Assembly: GCA_013286835.1 (NCBI GenBank)
Contig: JABDEZ010000021.1
Coordinates: forward strand, 1-33,321
DNA: 33,321 nt
Reading direction: 5' to 3'
DNA from: Bacteroidota bacterium
GTDB lineage: Bacteria; Bacteroidota; Bacteroidia; Chitinophagales; Chitinophagaceae
Shown here piece after piece: positions 17,960 through 25,222 of this stretch. Positions within the stretch are counted from its first letter, which is position 1. Every line of letters starts with the position of its first letter. Below the pieces are notes generated by a model. The model was not told the DNA's origin, searched no databases, and saw only the letters and a list, made by a program, of their open reading frames with translations. Position numbers and translations under genes: made by a program.

Positions 17960-18694
17960 ATCATAGCAGCAGCGCAAACCAAACCGCACAACGGCAACAT
18001 TGATGCTAACATCAATGATCACCTTCGCTTTATTGAAATAGCTGCCTTGCACGGTGTGCAATTGATCGTGTTCCCCGAAATGTCGTTGACTGGCTATGAG
18101 CGGGAACGTGCAGTTGAACTCTCTTTTATTCCCGACGACACAAGATTGAACGTATTAAAAGAACTGGCCGTTTTGCACAACATGGCCATCATAGTTGGGG
18201 CACCCATCAGTATCAGTGGGCAGCTTCATATAGGGTCCTTTATCTTTTCTCCCGACAATACAGTGTCGATCTATACAAAGCAGTTTTTACATCTGGGTGA
18301 AGAAATAGCATTCTCCCCAAACGTGAATTTCAATCCTGTAATACAGCTGGCTGGAGAGACAATTTCATTAGCTATTTGTGCCGATATAGTAAACCCCCTG
18401 CATCCAGGCAATGCTGCAAAAAAGAGAACGACATTGTATGTAGCTAGCTTGTTTTATACACCCGGTGGTATAGCAGAAGCCTATCAACAATTAAGCGAAT
18501 ATGCACAAACGTATTCTATGAATGTTTTGATGGCTAATTATACAGGCACATCATATAATTTACAATCTGCCGGGCAAAGCGCATTCTGGAACAGCAATGG
18601 CGCACTGATAGGGAAAATGGATGAGGATAGTGGTTTGCTTATAGTAAACAATGACAATGCTAATTGGATCGCGCACGTATCTTTAATTGTATAA
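17957..18694 (+). CDS. Nitrilase-superfamily (carbon-nitrogen) amidohydrolase
   Basis: A 245-aa protein with the complete Glu-Lys-Cys triad of the family: E41 in VFPEMSLTGYE, K108 in YTKQFLHLGEE and C141 in LAICADIVNP. Members hydrolyse C-N bonds of amides or nitriles, or transfer acyl groups. The substrate cannot be read from sequence; the fold is closer to small omega-amidase/N-carbamoyl hydrolases than to apolipoprotein acyltransferase, as there are no membrane segments. The start ATG lies in a hairpin arm. The acetyltransferase gene follows 10 bp later, so they probably share a transcript. Confidence 0.85.
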   Translation: MIIAAAQTKPHNGNIDANINDHLRFIEIAALHGVQLIVFPEMSLTGYERERAVELSFIPDDTRLNVLKELAVLHNMAIIVGAPISISGQLHIGSFIFSPDNTVSIYTKQFLHLGEEIAFSPNVNFNPVIQLAGETISLAICADIVNPLHPGNAAKKRTTLYVASLFYTPGGIAEAYQQLSEYAQTYSMNVLMANYTGTSYNLQSAGQSAFWNSNGALIGKMDEDSGLLIVNNDNANWIAHVSLIV

Positions 18695-18704
18695 AAGAAT
18701 ATTT

Positions 18705-19310
18705 ATGACAGAGCAAATTGAAATACGGTTAATAACCGAAAATGATGCACAGGCTGTTCTTGATATTTACGCGCCTTATGTTCGCGATACCATCATTTCA
18801 TTTGAGTATGAGATTCCCACGCTTGAAGACTTTGCGCTAAGAATAAAAACAAACATTACAGAATATCCCTGGTTGGTTTGCTTGCAAAACGACAAGATAA
18901 TAGGGTATGCATATGCCAGTAAGCATAGGTATAGAACGGCCTATCAATGGTCTCCAGAAGTCAGCGTCTATTTATCCGAGGAGATACACGGAAAAGGTAT
19001 CGCACGTATTTTGTATGAGGCTCTGTTTTCAATCTTGCAACTTCAAGGGTATTTCAACATGTTTGCCGGTATAGGTATGCCCAATGAAAAAAGCGAAGGC
19101 TTTCACAAGGCGCTTGGTTTCGAGGAGATCGGTGTCTTTAAAAAAATAGGCTACAAGTTTGGCAATTGGCACGATACAAAATGGTTTCAAAGAGATCTTG
19201 CTGACCATATCCAAAATCCTCCAGCACCTATAAAGATCACTGAAATAGAAGGCAGTGGCGACATGCAGGTTATCATAAACAATGCAAACGAACGATTATC
19301 TAACCTGTGA
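18705..19310 (+). CDS. GNAT N-acetyltransferase, phosphinothricin/methionine-sulfone acetyltransferase-like
   Basis: The track begins at a TTG (18687) that overlaps the previous gene; the ATG at 18705 (MTEQIEIRLIT) fits the family better and gives 201 aa. The pattern of the Pat/MnaT group is present: DAQAVLDIYAPYVRDTIISFE at the N-terminus, RHRYRTAYQWSPEVSVYL, the acetyl-CoA loop HGKGIARILYEAL and the FHKALGFEEIGVFKKIGYKFGNWHDTKWFQRDL end. A tail of about 30 residues after the GNAT fold is unusual and unexplained. Known members acetylate the amino group of glutamate analogues; the true substrate here is unknown. Confidence 0.85.
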   Translation: MTEQIEIRLITENDAQAVLDIYAPYVRDTIISFEYEIPTLEDFALRIKTNITEYPWLVCLQNDKIIGYAYASKHRYRTAYQWSPEVSVYLSEEIHGKGIARILYEALFSILQLQGYFNMFAGIGMPNEKSEGFHKALGFEEIGVFKKIGYKFGNWHDTKWFQRDLADHIQNPPAPIKITEIEGSGDMQVIINNANERLSNL

Positions 19311-19386
19311 TATTTAATGCCCCAGCAACTTATTATTTAACCGTTGTGCTTTATAGATAGGATGTCGTCTAACGTTAAAGTTTAAA

Positions 19387-19394
19387 TATTTTCG
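19387..19394 (+). promoter_or_regulatory. Weak -7-like box upstream of the TonB-C protein gene
   Basis: TATTTTCG differs from TAnnTTTG at one base and ends 17 bp before the ATG. No clear -33 element is present. It is the best candidate in the 101-bp gap after the acetyltransferase. Confidence 0.25.
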
Positions 19395-19411
19395 CCTCCC
19401 AATAACGATAT

Positions 19412-20530
19412 ATGATGCCTATACGCTCTTTAATGCTGTGCCTATTACTGGCAATTCCATTCTTTTCTTTTTCACAGGATACGCTTTACCTCAATAATAG
19501 ATCAAAACCGACAAAGGAAAAACATGCTACACATTACCGCATAACATTCCCATTGTCAGAAGGTAGATATAAAATTGAAGACCGGCTTGCAAATGGTACT
19601 ATTCAAATGTCTGGGTATTATTTGTCCTTGGATATTGAAAATGATGGTGCCAGGGATGGACACTTTGTTTTTTATGATTATGGAGGACGTGTACAATCTG
19701 AAGGGAACTTCATTGCTGGAAAACAATCCGGTATATGGAAAATATATTTTGCTGACAGTGACAACTTGAAAGAGCAAGTAGAATACAAGAGTGACTCATC
19801 TGTGTATAGGATCGTTTACGATTCTGTTTATCACACAATAAAGTATGAAGGAGGAATGAAGAGCTGGAAACGTATTGGATTATGGAAATCATATTTTGCG
19901 AATAGCACTTTCATAAAAGAACAAACAGAGCACAGCCCAGATTTTTTTACAGTCACTATCTCGTACGATTCAGTTTCTCATAGCAAACTCAGGGAAATGA
20001 AGAAAAAAGGTGCATGCCCTATTAATGCGAAATTATACTATGCGGGTACTGACAGCATACAAGGAGAAACAATTTATACTGACTGTAAACGTGCAATGGA
20101 AAAAGATTTTTATAAAAATGGAACATTAAAAAGACTTGAACTTTATAGTAATGATATGGTTTACTTAGGTCATACTTATGATTCAACAGGTAAAGAAGTG
20201 CCATTTTTTAATGAGGCCTTTGTATATACTTATGTAGAACAGATGCCGGTGCCAAGGGTTAATCTCGGTGCATATCTTAGTGAACATCTTACATATCCTG
20301 AGTTTGCGCGCAAGCATAATATCGAAGGCAGGGTGATAACTAAGTTCGTCGTGAACGAGGATGGCAGCATATCAGATATAGAAGTGATACAGGGCATAGG
20401 CGCGGGGTGTGATGAAGCTGCGGCTAATGTAATAGCAGGCATGCCGCCGTGGAGACCTGGTAAGCAAAATGGTACACCTTGTAAGGTTTTCTTTACAATG
20501 CCAATCGTTTTCAAATTGACAGATAAATAG
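19412..20530 (+). CDS. Secreted protein with MORN-like repeats and a C-terminal TonB domain
   Basis: A 372-aa protein with a signal peptide (MLCLLLAIPFFSFSQ). Residues of about 50-240 contain repeats of the YwqK/MORN type, with G-x-W-K-x-Y-F units (GIWKIYF, GLWKSYF). The last 90 or so residues are a TonB_C domain: YPEFARKHNIEGRVITKFVVNEDGSI, then a central Cys (GAGCDEAAANVI), PPWRPGKQNGTPC and a final FTMPIVFKL strand. Stand-alone proteins of this build are common in Bacteroidota and sit in the envelope; their role is poorly known and need not involve TonB-dependent transport. It converges on the aquaporin gene with a gap of 6 bp. Confidence 0.8.
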   Translation: MMPIRSLMLCLLLAIPFFSFSQDTLYLNNRSKPTKEKHATHYRITFPLSEGRYKIEDRLANGTIQMSGYYLSLDIENDGARDGHFVFYDYGGRVQSEGNFIAGKQSGIWKIYFADSDNLKEQVEYKSDSSVYRIVYDSVYHTIKYEGGMKSWKRIGLWKSYFANSTFIKEQTEHSPDFFTVTISYDSVSHSKLREMKKKGACPINAKLYYAGTDSIQGETIYTDCKRAMEKDFYKNGTLKRLELYSNDMVYLGHTYDSTGKEVPFFNEAFVYTYVEQMPVPRVNLGAYLSEHLTYPEFARKHNIEGRVITKFVVNEDGSISDIEVIQGIGAGCDEAAANVIAGMPPWRPGKQNGTPCKVFFTMPIVFKLTDK

Positions 20531-20536
20531 GGAAGT

Positions 20537-21184
20537 TCACTTAGGCTTACCTGTCAAATACTTCCACACTGGCACAGCCAGCATCGCACCCACAACTGGC
20601 GCAGCAATATAGATCCATAAATGCTCTAAGTGACCAGATGCTATTGCGGGACCTATGGAGCGTGCCGGGTTCATCGAGGCGCCGCAAATGGGTCCGGCAA
20701 ACATAGCTTCAAGCGCTACAACACCGCCAATGGCAAGCCCTGCAAACATGCCTTGCTCTTTACTGCCGATTGCCACATTAACGATGACCAGCATTAAAAA
20801 GAAAGTCAGGATAAGTTCAAGGATAAAGGATTGCATTTCTGTTCCTGCTGGCAAGGTTGCCCCAAGAAATTCATTACTAGGAAACAGGAATTTCAAGGTT
20901 AGACTTGCCAGCAATGCGCCCGCTAACTGGCTGATGATATATCCCGGCAATTGCATGAGCGGGAAGCGTTTGGCTATTGTAAAGGCAATAGTTACCGCAG
21001 GGTTTAAATGTGCCCCCGATATATTGCCCAGGCTATAGATCATACTCATCACAATTAGGCCAAAGGTGGTGGCAACACCAACATGGGTCACGCTGCCTCC
21101 GGATTGCTGGTCAATAATAACCGCTCCGGTGCCACAAAATACCAGGGCAAAGGTGCCTATTAGTTCTGCTATATAGTTCTTCAT
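20537..21184 (-). CDS. MIP-family channel (aquaporin), probable arsenite channel
   Basis: A 215-aa membrane channel with six hydrophobic helices and both NPA motifs (HLNPAVT, N61; SMNPARS, N172). The track begins at a GTG (21202) inside the previous gene; ATG at 21184 gives the usual MKNYIAELIGTF start, and GGAGG lies 11 nt upstream. By hand alignment to E. coli AqpZ the aromatic/Arg filter positions read F41, A160, A169, R175. The His of water-only AqpZ is replaced by Ala, so the pore should be wider. As last gene of an arsR-arsC operon it probably lets arsenite out, like AqpS of Sinorhizobium meliloti. Glycerol or water transport cannot be excluded. Confidence 0.82.
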   Translation of the reverse strand: MKNYIAELIGTFALVFCGTGAVIIDQQSGGSVTHVGVATTFGLIVMSMIYSLGNISGAHLNPAVTIAFTIAKRFPLMQLPGYIISQLAGALLASLTLKFLFPSNEFLGATLPAGTEMQSFILELILTFFLMLVIVNVAIGSKEQGMFAGLAIGGVVALEAMFAGPICGASMNPARSIGPAIASGHLEHLWIYIAAPVVGAMLAVPVWKYLTGKPK

Positions 21185-21185
21185 A

Positions 21186-21650
21186 TTAGCAACAGCCTCC
21201 ACCAGGTGTACAGCAAGCAGCTTGAACGGTTAATTCAGACAATGCAATTTTCTTTTTAGGTATGCCACATGCATCTTGTGCCAGGCAAGCAGTTTGCTTG
21301 GGCGTAAGTAAGAAGTCTTTGCCGTCAAACTCAAGGCCAAACTTTCCAATAGTTCCTTGCTGATACTCAACTTCTATATCAAGATCCTCACTACCCAAGA
21401 TCTTTTGCGATAGATTAAGAATGTGCAGGAACTTTTGCGGAGCCAAACGGTGATCGTAGTCACCTGCTTCCCATAGCTGGAAATTCGCGGCGGTTTCTTT
21501 ACGTTCTGTGCCACCACAGTCAATAAAATGTTTTGTGATCAAGCCTACTTCTGTAACATGAAAGTGAACAGGTAAGTAGCTATTGTCAGGAAGCCTGAAG
21601 TTGACTGCGGATACTTCTGCTAAATATTGTTTTAGTTCTGAAATTTTCAT
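21186..21650 (-). CDS. DUF6428-like protein with a cysteine-rich tail
   Basis: A 154-aa soluble protein that I match to DUF6428, a family seen beside ars genes in Bacteroidota (from memory). No enzyme motif is visible. The end is unusual: AACCTPGGGCC puts four Cys in the last nine residues, and there are further Cys at FIDCGG and TACLAQDACG. The tail looks like a soft-metal or arsenite-binding site; this is inference. It lies between arsC and the channel gene, whose start codon is 1 bp past its stop. Confidence 0.7.
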   Translation of the reverse strand: MKISELKQYLAEVSAVNFRLPDNSYLPVHFHVTEVGLITKHFIDCGGTERKETAANFQLWEAGDYDHRLAPQKFLHILNLSQKILGSEDLDIEVEYQQGTIGKFGLEFDGKDFLLTPKQTACLAQDACGIPKKKIALSELTVQAACCTPGGGCC

Positions 21651-21684
21651 TTTTTGATTTTTTTTTAAGTTTCAAAAAAGATAA

Positions 21685-22137
21685 TTACATCCAGTATTTC
21701 AATTCACTGGCTTCCGTAATAAAGCCCGCTATTTTTTCTTTTATTTCATCTCGCACAAGCCGGGTTCTTTCTAGTTTTTCTTCTTCTGTTCCAGCAAATT
21801 GAGAAGGGTCTGTAAACGACCATGCAAGCCTTTTTACCTTGCCCGGAAACACTGGGCATTTTTCTGCGTTTGCAGCATCACAAACGGTAACTACAGCATC
21901 ATACTTTCTGCCTTCTTTTAGAAAGTCAAGAACCTCATTTGTTTGTTTACCGCTTATGTCAATACCTGCTTCTGCCATTACCTTAACAACCAGTGGATTA
22001 AGTTTTCCTTTTTCAATACCTGCACTTTCCGCCTCAAATAGCTCGCCACCCATATTGTTCAGAAAAGCCTCAGCCATCTGGCTGCGTGCCGAGTTGTGAA
22101 TACAAACAAATAATACTTTGTGTTTAATGCTTGACAT
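21685..22137 (-). CDS. arsC: Arsenate reductase, low-molecular-weight phosphatase type
   Basis: A 150-aa protein of the LMW tyrosine phosphatase fold. The anion-binding P-loop is VCIHNSARSQMAEA with nucleophile C12 and R18. Two more Cys (C86 and C94, in VCDAANAEKCPVFPG) match the pair that passes the disulfide to the surface in the thioredoxin-coupled ArsC of S. aureus, although here they are eight apart rather than seven. The conserved general acid is in FTDPSQF. It reduces As(V) to As(III) in the cytoplasm. It is preceded by a second copy of the operator-like sequence. Confidence 0.88.
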   Translation of the reverse strand: MSSIKHKVLFVCIHNSARSQMAEAFLNNMGGELFEAESAGIEKGKLNPLVVKVMAEAGIDISGKQTNEVLDFLKEGRKYDAVVTVCDAANAEKCPVFPGKVKRLAWSFTDPSQFAGTEEEKLERTRLVRDEIKEKIAGFITEASELKYWM

Positions 22138-22154
22138 GATTCAATTTTTAGTCA

Positions 22155-22202
22155 ATCTATTTATTGCAATATTGCGTTTAATTGATACAAAAAAATACTT
22201 AA
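22155..22202 (-). promoter_or_regulatory. Second copy of the ArsR operator-like region, between arsR and arsC
   Basis: This stretch repeats most of the region upstream of arsR. Shared blocks read on the plus strand are ATCTATT, ATTGCAATATT, ATTGATA, AAAAAATA and TTAA, with a small deletion in the middle of this copy. GCAATATTGC is a perfect 10-bp palindrome here. It overlaps the end of arsR by four bases. The likely role is an extra ArsR site that controls arsC and the genes after it separately. Confidence 0.55.
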
Positions 22203-22531
22203 CAGCACGTATTAGTATCCAGTTTTACATCCCCGAAAAATTCGGTAAAGAAGAGCCTGTACTGTTTCCACATCTTTGGGTTGATACAATAACAAACACT
22301 GGTACCTTCAACCGTTCCTTGTATAATGCCGGCATTTTTAAGCTCTTTTAAGTGTTGCGATATTGTGGGTTGTGCAAGCCCCAGTTCCTCAGCAAGGTCA
22401 CCACAGATGCATGCATTGGTTTTCACCAATTGCTGCAGTATAGCAATACGGGCCGGGTGGCCTATGGCCTTGGCCATATTGGCAAGTTCATTTTGTTTTT
22501 TAGTAAATAAATCTGTTTTAGTTGCGCCCAT
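22199..22531 (-). CDS. arsR: ArsR/SmtB-family arsenite-responsive repressor
   Basis: A 110-aa winged-helix repressor. The helix-turn-helix is CGDLAEELGLAQPTISQHLKEL. C41 and C43 (NACICGDL) lie at the start of the recognition region, as in the E. coli CVC arsenite sensor, so As(III) binding should release DNA. Extra Cys occur at C80, C82 and the final CC. It is first in the minus-strand operon arsR-arsC-DUF6428-channel and probably represses itself through the site just upstream. Confidence 0.9.
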   Translation of the reverse strand: MGATKTDLFTKKQNELANMAKAIGHPARIAILQQLVKTNACICGDLAEELGLAQPTISQHLKELKNAGIIQGTVEGTSVCYCINPKMWKQYRLFFTEFFGDVKLDTNTCC

Positions 22532-22536
22532 TCTTC

Positions 22537-22589
22537 ATCTATTCATTGCAATATTACGATTGATATTTGAGCTATCAAAAAATATTTAA
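22537..22589 (-). promoter_or_regulatory. arsR promoter with overlapping operator-like sequence
   Basis: Read on the minus strand, TTTG (22576-22579), a spacer of 19 bp and TAATATTG (22549-22556) make a near-perfect Bacteroidota promoter. The -7 box lies inside the near-palindrome GCAATATTAC, and the whole region is repeated between arsR and arsC. A repressor bound here would block the -7 box. Transcription would start some 10 nt before the arsR ATG. Confidence 0.6.
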
Positions 22590-22605
22590 ATGAACAGGTG
22601 CATAG

Positions 22606-23139
22606 TTATAGGCCGATCACTTTATTCAAAGTAGCCCAGTTACGGGTGGTAGCAGCTACGCCCAGTTTCTTTTCAACAAAATTGTTGCTGAATTTGGTGT
22701 TGCCATAAGAGGGGCTGAGGAAGTAAAGGGATGAACCAGATATATGCATAAGCTCATCTCCATTGCTGCATAATGCAAGTAGCGCTGTGGCCTTATCGGC
22801 TGCAGGTGTTGTTTCTAAGAAAGTAACGTATAGCTTCCGGTTATCGTCCTCGTGTATATCTGTAAATGGGTTTGCAGCAATCACCTGTTCTATCTCATCA
22901 AGGCTTCTTACTAAAGCTCTTATAGGCAAGCCCAGTTCCTTATGCAGTTGCTTTTCTATCTTTCGCTCCAGGGTAGTATTGTCTGTTTCCTTGGCATCAA
23001 ACATCACGTTCCCGCTTTGTATATAGGTAACAATGTTCTTGATGCCAGGCATGGCAAACAATTCTTTCAGCACATCCATTTTTACAAGGTTGTGTCCACT
23101 CACATTTATACCACGCAGGAAGGCTGCATAACGTTTCAT
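22606..23139 (-). CDS. DUF1697-family protein
   Basis: A 177-aa cytoplasmic protein with the family hallmarks: start MKRYAAFLRGINVSGHNLVKMDVLK, then TYIQSGNVMFDA. No catalytic role is established for the family. No signal peptide or membrane segment is present. It lies upstream of the ars operon on the same strand, but the arsR promoter in the gap suggests it is a separate unit. Confidence 0.85.
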   Translation of the reverse strand: MKRYAAFLRGINVSGHNLVKMDVLKELFAMPGIKNIVTYIQSGNVMFDAKETDNTTLERKIEKQLHKELGLPIRALVRSLDEIEQVIAANPFTDIHEDDNRKLYVTFLETTPAADKATALLALCSNGDELMHISGSSLYFLSPSYGNTKFSNNFVEKKLGVAATTRNWATLNKVIGL

Positions 23140-23162
23140 AGCTATGCTAAAACTACGGTATT

Positions 23163-23792
23163 TTACTTTTCGAAATTAAGATTGGTGGGTTCTTTTAACC
23201 GGGCTTCAATTACAGGTGCTGGTTTTACAATGTCAAAGGTCAGGTTATCAAACCATATTTGGCCTGCCCCGTGCAGTAATGCACCATAAGATATGTTGGC
23301 CGCATTTTGAGGCACTTCAAGAACAATCTCACATTTTGTCCATCCTGTAGTTCCCTTTACAGGTCTGCTCACCATATTATCAAAAGCCACGCTCTTCTTG
23401 GTCGAGTCATCAATACGCATCCATAAGCCAGACCATTCCACCACATGTTCTGATCTGATATAACCGGTAAGTTTTATTTTTTTACCCAGGTACTTTTCAG
23501 GGTCAAAGCTTTGCATCAGGGTGCCAGTACCTTTTATGGCGCCGATACTTTTAATAGTAGCTGCATTGGTACCTTTTTGTCCTGCACCTTTTACAATGCC
23601 CATCATAAACTTAGATGGTGCTGTACCCGATTTATGCCAGCCCTTAGGGAGTGGGTATTCGTCAGATCCGGTTGTTAGAGTTGCTTTTGTTTCGGACGTT
23701 TTATCTTGCGCATGCAGGGCCTCACTACATAAAAAAGCCCCGGCGGTTATAGCGGCAATAATCAATGACCGTTTGATGGACATCACCTTCAT
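23163..23792 (-). CDS. Secreted jelly-roll (carbohydrate-binding-like) protein
   Basis: A 209-aa protein with a signal peptide (SLIIAAITAGAFLCSEALHAQ). Residues of about 45-195 look like a galactose-binding/CBM-type beta-sandwich known from Bacteroidota proteins: KGWHKSG, SFDPEKYLGKKIKLTGYIRSE, WSGLWMRIDD, AFDNMVSRPVKGTTGW, then a final GQIWFDNLTFDIV strand. The same module is found attached to other enzymes and regulators. No enzyme domain is present here. The ligand is unknown. Confidence 0.6.
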   Translation of the reverse strand: MKVMSIKRSLIIAAITAGAFLCSEALHAQDKTSETKATLTTGSDEYPLPKGWHKSGTAPSKFMMGIVKGAGQKGTNAATIKSIGAIKGTGTLMQSFDPEKYLGKKIKLTGYIRSEHVVEWSGLWMRIDDSTKKSVAFDNMVSRPVKGTTGWTKCEIVLEVPQNAANISYGALLHGAGQIWFDNLTFDIVKPAPVIEARLKEPTNLNFEK

Positions 23793-23807
23793 TGCATGAA
23801 AAAATTT

Positions 23808-23842
23808 TTATAAAATAAAGGTAACGTTAATTCCATGTTACC
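23808..23842 (-). terminator. Possible intrinsic terminator before the jelly-roll gene
   Basis: On the minus strand GGTAAC and GTTACC (23837-23842 and 23820-23825) form a 6-bp stem with an 11-nt loop, followed by TTTATTTTAT. It would end transcription of the upstream secreted-protein gene. The stem is short and not GC-rich. Confidence 0.35.
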
Positions 23843-23850
23843 TCAATTTC

Positions 23851-23882
23851 TTAACCCTTAGTTAATGTTAACTGGTGGTTAA
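23851..23882. repeat. Nested 32-bp dyad of TTAA-type arms
   Basis: On the minus strand the outer arms TTAACC and GGTTAA enclose inner arms AGTTAA and TTAACT that are 2 nt apart, with matching 3-nt internal loops. It starts 5 bp after the stop codon of the 154-aa secreted protein. It could be an operator for the next gene, a transcript-end structure, or both together with the hairpin at 23820-23842. Confidence 0.4.
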
Positions 23883-23887
23883 TGTCC

Positions 23888-24352
23888 TTATCTGTAAGCT
23901 TTCGGTATCTTTCCATCTATCCATTCTTGCACTTGTGGCTTGGCGTCTGGCACCATAGATAATTGTTTGGTAGAGAGGTCCACTATGCCAAATGCCAGCA
24001 CCTGGTACTTGGTCTTATTGTATTTAGCCGCAATGGTATCCTGTTCTACATCAGAAAAATAACCCAGTATACGCACAGGTTTGCCGGGCACTTCATACCC
24101 GCTTTTCATAAGAGATGCAATCCAAAGCTCACCGGTATCCATTGCTACCCTGTAGTAGGGCTTACCTGGGTAACCATCCTCTACCTCCATTACAATTGCA
24201 TTGAAGGCAATTATTTTACCAGCCCAGCTTTTCAAATCATGTTGTGCAGGTATCAGGTCTTTACCAAAGAAATTTACCGGGCAAGCAATCTGAGCCAGTA
24301 TTGGGCTATGGGTTGCAAATACAAACAGAATTATTGAAAGTAATTTTCTCAT
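23888..24352 (-). CDS. Small secreted protein of unknown function
   Basis: A 154-aa protein with a clear signal peptide (SIILFVFATHSPILAQ). The mature part has alternating beta-strand character (GKIIAFNAIVMEVED, YRVAMDTGELWIASL, KPVRILGYFSDVE) that resembles an OB-fold, but I do not recognise the family. No catalytic motif is seen. It sits between a CHAD gene and the jelly-roll gene, all on the minus strand. Confidence 0.6.
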   Translation of the reverse strand: MRKLLSIILFVFATHSPILAQIACPVNFFGKDLIPAQHDLKSWAGKIIAFNAIVMEVEDGYPGKPYYRVAMDTGELWIASLMKSGYEVPGKPVRILGYFSDVEQDTIAAKYNKTKYQVLAFGIVDLSTKQLSMVPDAKPQVQEWIDGKIPKAYR

Positions 24353-24390
24353 AAACGACTGGAAATTATTGGAAAATAAGAAAGAATAAT

Positions 24391-25200
24391 TTAGGCCAAT
24401 CTTTCTTCTACAACATTCACAAAGTCACTTATTTGCCGTAACAGATCTTTGCGTAGGGTTTTATGTCGTGCCAGCGTCTCATCAACATAACGTGCTATAG
24501 CAGTAGCCTCTTGTTGTTGCATGCCCATTGATGAAAAAGTCGAAAGTTCATGAAGTAAAATAGAGCCATCGTTGAAGCTACCTATAAGGGTTGATATGTC
24601 TGTAAGCTGCATATACGGTATGCATGCGATCACTTCTTCAGCCCCTTCCCATCTTTTCTTTGCAAGTGCAGTTATATACAGCATATGCTTTATTAGCTTG
24701 CGCATTTTATGCACGTGCTCATCATCAGGCACATCATTATTTATCTTTTTTATCTTTTTTATCTGCTGGGCATAAAAGTTAGCAAGGTCTGCAGGTGTTA
24801 ATTGTACAAACAGGTTATCTGTTATTTGCTCATGCAGTTTTTTCATTACCTGCTTGCTGTACAATTTCTGCCACTCGGCCTTATTGCGCAACACTATTAT
24901 GGATAAGTTGGCATAATATTGGGGTAGTATCAATTCTCTTTCGGTAAGTGTTTCATATTTCAGGTGGGCATCACGCAGGGTGCCGGCTATACTGTATAAA
25001 CGATTGATTTTTTTGGTCAGTTGCAACTGCGGCTGGCCTTTTACCGAATTGATAAAATGTATGAATGCACGCAGCTTTTTTATGCCTACCCTAAAAGCAT
25101 GTATCTCATCGGTCTTGAAATTTGGCGCTATACACCCCGCAGCTTTAGCAACCTTTTGTACGTCATTTTCTAACAATTTGTGGATCTTTGCCGATTGCAT
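24391..25200 (-). CDS. CHAD domain protein
   Basis: A 269-aa helical, basic protein. The family's charged pattern is visible: HAFRVGIKKLRAFIHF (H34, R37, K41, R44), AGTLRDAHLKYETL in the middle and VHKMRKLIKHMLYI in the second half. CHAD domains bind inorganic polyphosphate through such Lys/Arg/His faces. There is no CYTH triphosphatase domain attached. It begins 22 bp after ubiE and may be cotranscribed with it. Confidence 0.85.
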   Translation of the reverse strand: MQSAKIHKLLENDVQKVAKAAGCIAPNFKTDEIHAFRVGIKKLRAFIHFINSVKGQPQLQLTKKINRLYSIAGTLRDAHLKYETLTERELILPQYYANLSIIVLRNKAEWQKLYSKQVMKKLHEQITDNLFVQLTPADLANFYAQQIKKIKKINNDVPDDEHVHKMRKLIKHMLYITALAKKRWEGAEEVIACIPYMQLTDISTLIGSFNDGSILLHELSTFSSMGMQQQEATAIARYVDETLARHKTLRKDLLRQISDFVNVVEERLA

Positions 25201-25222
25201 AGTGTTGACGTTTATTGCAGTG

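Noticed and set aside
21185-21202. GTG start of the aquaporin six codons upstream
   Set aside because: It overlaps the DUF6428-like gene and its GGAGG; the ATG at 21184 gives the normal MIP N-terminus.
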